Assembly: GCA_020636435.1 (NCBI GenBank)
Contig: JACJXX010000001.1
Coordinates: 2,807,001 to 2,871,000, forward strand
Direction of reading: 5' to 3'
DNA from: Lewinellaceae bacterium
GTDB lineage: Bacteria > Bacteroidota > Bacteroidia > Chitinophagales > Saprospiraceae
Length of the DNA: 64,000 bases
Below, one piece after another: positions 61,337 to 64,000 of the stretch. Each line of letters opens with the position of its first letter. Position 1 is the stretch's first letter. Under the pieces are notes generated by a model, which saw nothing but the letters and a program-made list of their open reading frames with translations, ran no database searches and was not told where the DNA came from. The translations under genes and the position numbers were made by a program.

Positions 61337-61723
61337 GATCCGTATCCGGACACATTTAATTGTTCAATTGCTGAGGCTGCTCCGCCTCCGCCGGCCCGTA
61401 GGCCGGCTATAACGGACGGAGGCCGGAAAGTCCTGCGAGTTGGAATATTTGTTACTTTAAAGTATGGTAGGCCCGGAGGTTCTGGAGCGCGGGCCTCCAG
61501 GCCCGCGCAAACCTGCTTCAAGCAGGTTTTTAGTACAATATTGTCTTTTTAGAGGCTGCCCGAGGCAGCCTTCGCGGGCCTGGAGGCCCGCGCTCCAGGC
61601 CATCCAAGCCCGCCAGGCATTAAGAGCTTGTTTCGAGGCCGGGTTTGTAAGCGAAAAGATTGGCATCCATAAGCGTTAAAGTAGCAATATATAGCCGGAG
61701 GGTTCTCCTTGATACGGACAATT
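61337..61723. other. Junction between the two duplicated modules
   Basis: No gene is supported. The GC-rich multi-hairpin element copy 3 occupies 61482-61598. The rest is non-coding; short frames through it have no family-like sequence. Confidence 0.5.
61482..61598. repeat. GC-rich multi-hairpin element, copy 3 (core only)
   Basis: CTGGAGCGCGGGCCTCCAGG and its inverse form the stem, with internal AACCTGCTTCAAGCAGGTT and GGCTGCCCGAGGCAGCC hairpins, as in 40450-40625. The TACTACTTTG ends are absent. It lies just upstream of the truncated beta-helix gene. Confidence 0.82.
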
Positions 61724-63511
61724 TCACCGCCTCGCCACCCTACCCACTCCCAGCCCCTCGCCGGAATCCGCCCGCAATGCCCAAAAATACACCCCCGCCG
61801 GCAAGTACGTCAAATCTAACTGCTGCAAAATGCCGCCATTCAACACCGGCGCCTCCTGCCACAACACCTCCCGCCCCAGCGCGTCATACACCACCAACTC
61901 CGCCTCCCGCACTGCTGCCGGAAGCCCCTGAGCAGACAACGTAGCCATATCGGACGCCGGGTTCGGAAACACCCCCACCGCCGCTCCGGAACGGACAACA
62001 GACAACGAACCACTAACAACAAACCCCACCGTATCGCATACCGTATCGCTCCCCGTCTGATTGCTGGCCGTCAAACACACCTCATACACGCCCGCCTCCG
62101 TGTATGCATGCACGGGAAAGCGCTCCGTGCTGCTCTGCCCTTCTCCAAAATCCCAGAGCCAGCTCTCGGGGCTGAAGCGCGTGCCGTCGTAAAAGGCTAC
62201 TTGCAGGGCAGCGCTGTCTTCGACGGCGTAGCTGAAGGCCGCCTGCGGCGGCGGGTTGTCGATGCCGAGGGTATCGCAGGGGCTACCATCTAAAGGGCCT
62301 AAGCCGTAGTAGGGGAAGTTGGGGATGCTGCGGTTGTTTAAGGCTACCAACTCCAGGCCGTGTTGCTCGACATTGCAGGCTAGATCTCGACTATTAGGTG
62401 TATGGATGATATGAAGATAGTTTGCGTTGGTAGCACAAGCAATATATATTTTACCGTTGGGGCCCAATTGAGCTAATTTGAAATCAGTATTGAGATCATA
62501 AATAGGGTCTTCAAAACCGTCATACTCGGCAACCTTTATCATTGTAGCTTCAACATTTGGAACATTCAGGTCAAACTGATACACATTGAACCAGGAGGTG
62601 ACGTAAAGAAAACGGCTGTTTTCAGAAAAAGCCAGCCCCCCGCCTCCAAAGGCTAAATCGATAAAAGTAAATGAGGTAAAACTAGTAAACTCTCCAGTAC
62701 AGCGGTCAAAATCATAGATTGTTACTCGGTGTTCAGACTCACCTGTATATTTGATATCAATCCTCGCGTATTTGGCGCCATCCGGAGAAAAGGAAGATTG
62801 ATGACCTCCGGTAACTATTGAATCGCCTATTTGAACATTTTTTACTTTTTCTATACCATCAGGAGTAAATAAAACAGAATAATACCGGTTATTGTCTCTT
62901 TCTGGTATGACTATCCACCAGTCTCTTCCGTTAGCATGGGGCGTAGCAACTATCCGCCCATAAGCAAGGGTATCATTGATAATAGGAATATTTTTTTCTA
63001 TTGCTGCCCCTAGCCCATTATTTGCTGACATATCAACTTTTGTGTAAAACAAGTTTTGTACCCAACTTCCTCCATGAGGAGCCCAGTCCCTGTCTTCATG
63101 AAAGATGTAATAAAGAAAATCTGATCCCGGTACGGGTAATATCAGAGCACCTTGTGGGTTAATATATCCATTATTATCCCATTGTTCAGACATTTGTGTA
63201 GGAGCCAAACCGGTGGCCAAAGTATCGTTGTTGAAATTCCTTACCTCGATGCCATTAGTGTAAAACAACAAATTGCCGGAAGCATCGCATACACTGGCAT
63301 TGGTATGCCAAAAATCCATGTTGATATCGGTGCTAATGATTTCCGGAGGGATGGAATTAAAATTCAACAAAGTCATATCATTGCCTCCTGATATTAATGG
63401 GCTGTTGCCTATTAACCATATATAATCCCTTTTCTGCCGTTCAAAAATATCCTGAGTATAAAGCAGGTTTGATATAAAGCAAAATACTGCCAAAATAATA
63501 CTCGCCTTCAT
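61724..63511 (-). CDS. Secreted propeller-PKD protein, T9SS cargo (tandem paralogue 2)
   Basis: The protein has 595 residues from the ATG at 63511; a GTG at 63544 is the longest start but the signal peptide (SIILAVFCFISNLLYTQ) fits the ATG. The same layout as 57516-59312 is seen: propeller (ERQKRDYIWLIGNSPLI, NGRDWWIVIPERDNNRYY, FSPDGAKYARIDI), PKD (about 422-484, SWLWDFGEGQSSTERFPVHA) and T9SS tail (VGVFPNPASDMATL). The propeller part has diverged much more than the PKD and tail, suggesting gene conversion of the 3' halves. A GTTGTCTGTTGTCCG run near 61995 lies inside the coding region. Confidence 0.88.
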   Translation of the reverse strand: MKASIILAVFCFISNLLYTQDIFERQKRDYIWLIGNSPLISGGNDMTLLNFNSIPPEIISTDINMDFWHTNASVCDASGNLLFYTNGIEVRNFNNDTLATGLAPTQMSEQWDNNGYINPQGALILPVPGSDFLYYIFHEDRDWAPHGGSWVQNLFYTKVDMSANNGLGAAIEKNIPIINDTLAYGRIVATPHANGRDWWIVIPERDNNRYYSVLFTPDGIEKVKNVQIGDSIVTGGHQSSFSPDGAKYARIDIKYTGESEHRVTIYDFDRCTGEFTSFTSFTFIDLAFGGGGLAFSENSRFLYVTSWFNVYQFDLNVPNVEATMIKVAEYDGFEDPIYDLNTDFKLAQLGPNGKIYIACATNANYLHIIHTPNSRDLACNVEQHGLELVALNNRSIPNFPYYGLGPLDGSPCDTLGIDNPPPQAAFSYAVEDSAALQVAFYDGTRFSPESWLWDFGEGQSSTERFPVHAYTEAGVYEVCLTASNQTGSDTVCDTVGFVVSGSLSVVRSGAAVGVFPNPASDMATLSAQGLPAAVREAELVVYDALGREVLWQEAPVLNGGILQQLDLTYLPAGVYFWALRADSGEGLGVGRVARR

Positions 63512-63527
63512 AGGATATATAGTTAAG

Positions 63528-63560
63528 GCAGCTATAGGGCACACAAAACCCTATAGCTGC
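63528..63560 (-). terminator. Intercistronic hairpin (module 2)
   Basis: GCAGCTATAGGG pairs perfectly with CCCTATAGCTGC around a 9-base loop. It sits between the beta-helix stop (63575) and the propeller start (63511), the same place as the hairpin at 59328-59362, and the GCAGCYATAG part of the stem is shared. Confidence 0.6.
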
Positions 63561-63574
63561 TCGGGAAAGAAAAT

Positions 63575-64000
63575 TTATTTGGAAATGATCAACCTGGCCT
63601 GGTAGATAGGTTCGTTCTTGAGCCAGGCTCGCAAGAAGTAAATGCCACTGGGCAGATTTTGAAGGTTGAAAAGATGCAGAAATTCGCCTTCCGGCAAATC
63701 CCTGCTCCACACGGGCTGCCCCAATTGATTGACAATATTAATTCGGCCACAATAACCCTCTACCACCAGTTCGCCGGAGGTTGGGTTGGGGAAAATGCGA
63801 ACGCCAGAGTTTTCTTCTTCAAAGACAGTTACCTGTCCGGAAGCAAATCTTTCAGAACCTGCCTCGCATATATCTGCAAAGGTTGAATCAGCAACCAACT
63901 GATACAGGCTGCGCGCGTAATGCACTGCCCTGCCACCGGAAAGCGGGCATTGGCCGGCAATGGCCAAAAGGTTTTCCGTTTGTTGAGCATCGAAAGCGCT
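63575..64000 (-). CDS. Beta-helix T9SS protein, C-terminal part (5' part outside window)
   Basis: Only the last 141 codons are visible; the frame runs off the right edge, so the TTG near 63967 is not a start. NLLAIAGQCPLSGGRAVHYA followed by RSLYQLV, and the tail VRIFPNPTSGELVVEGYCGR, then INIVNQLGQPVW, match the end of the protein at 59378-61336. It is the upstream gene of the second copy of the beta-helix/propeller module. It includes a complete T9SS sorting domain. Confidence 0.87.
   Translation of the reverse strand, partial: SAFDAQQTENLLAIAGQCPLSGGRAVHYARSLYQLVADSTFADICEAGSERFASGQVTVFEEENSGVRIFPNPTSGELVVEGYCGRINIVNQLGQPVWSRDLPEGEFLHLFNLQNLPSGIYFLRAWLKNEPIYQARLIISK

Overview
The window looks like a chromosome segment from a GC-rich member of the Bacteroidota, most likely a Saprospiria/Lewinella-type bacterium. 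The evidence is about eleven secreted proteins ending in a type IX secretion (T9SS) sorting domain with its YPNP/FPNP motif, a one-protein hybrid two-component system (propeller, histidine kinase, receiver, AraC), FG-GAP/ASPIC proteins, TAnnTTTG-type -7 promoter elements and almost no classical Shine-Dalgarno sites. No rRNA, tRNA or CRISPR array was seen.

Layout. 1-4 kb: the 5' part of a serine beta-lactamase-like hydrolase, a membrane AraC regulator and a tyrosine phenol-lyase. 4.3-5.9 kb: a complete IS with a DDE transposase, inverted repeats and a 6-bp target duplication. 6-11.5 kb: a five-haem cytochrome with a T9SS tail, a nuclease remnant and a large FG-GAP/ASPIC protein. 11.9-14.5 kb: a sigma factor/anti-sigma pair and a lipoprotein phosphoesterase. 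14.6-16.2 kb: an AT-rich Fic gene whose first ~27 codons encode a ribosomal protein bTHX-like peptide. 16-25 kb: a BNR propeller, an ankyrin-like protein and the hybrid sensor kinase. 25-44 kb: small lipoproteins, T9SS cargo, a four-gene operon of barrel/DUF proteins with a divergent AraC regulator, a chimeric pseudogene, a DUF4058 protein, a PhoD phosphatase and a beta-helix protein. 44-51 kb: a FadH-type dienoyl-CoA reductase, an amidase and a haem peroxidase with dockerin/cohesin-like modules. 51-57 kb: a large outer-membrane barrel, TraB/GumN, rhodanese and a small membrane protein. 57.5-64 kb: a tandem duplication of a two-gene T9SS module (beta-helix protein plus PKD propeller), with one copy cut by the window end.

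The intergenic DNA is unusually rich in small repeated palindromic elements. I find at least seven families. One has ends GGCTACC...GGTAGCC and an 8-bp target duplication at every one of its four copies, so it is a real non-autonomous mobile element. A second element, also with an 8-bp duplication, carries one of these copies nested inside it. One copy sits in frame at the start of an outer-membrane protein gene. The window's most distinctive features are this repeat landscape and the bTHX-Fic fusion.

Gene functions are assigned from recognised motifs and overall family resemblance by eye; no database search was possible.
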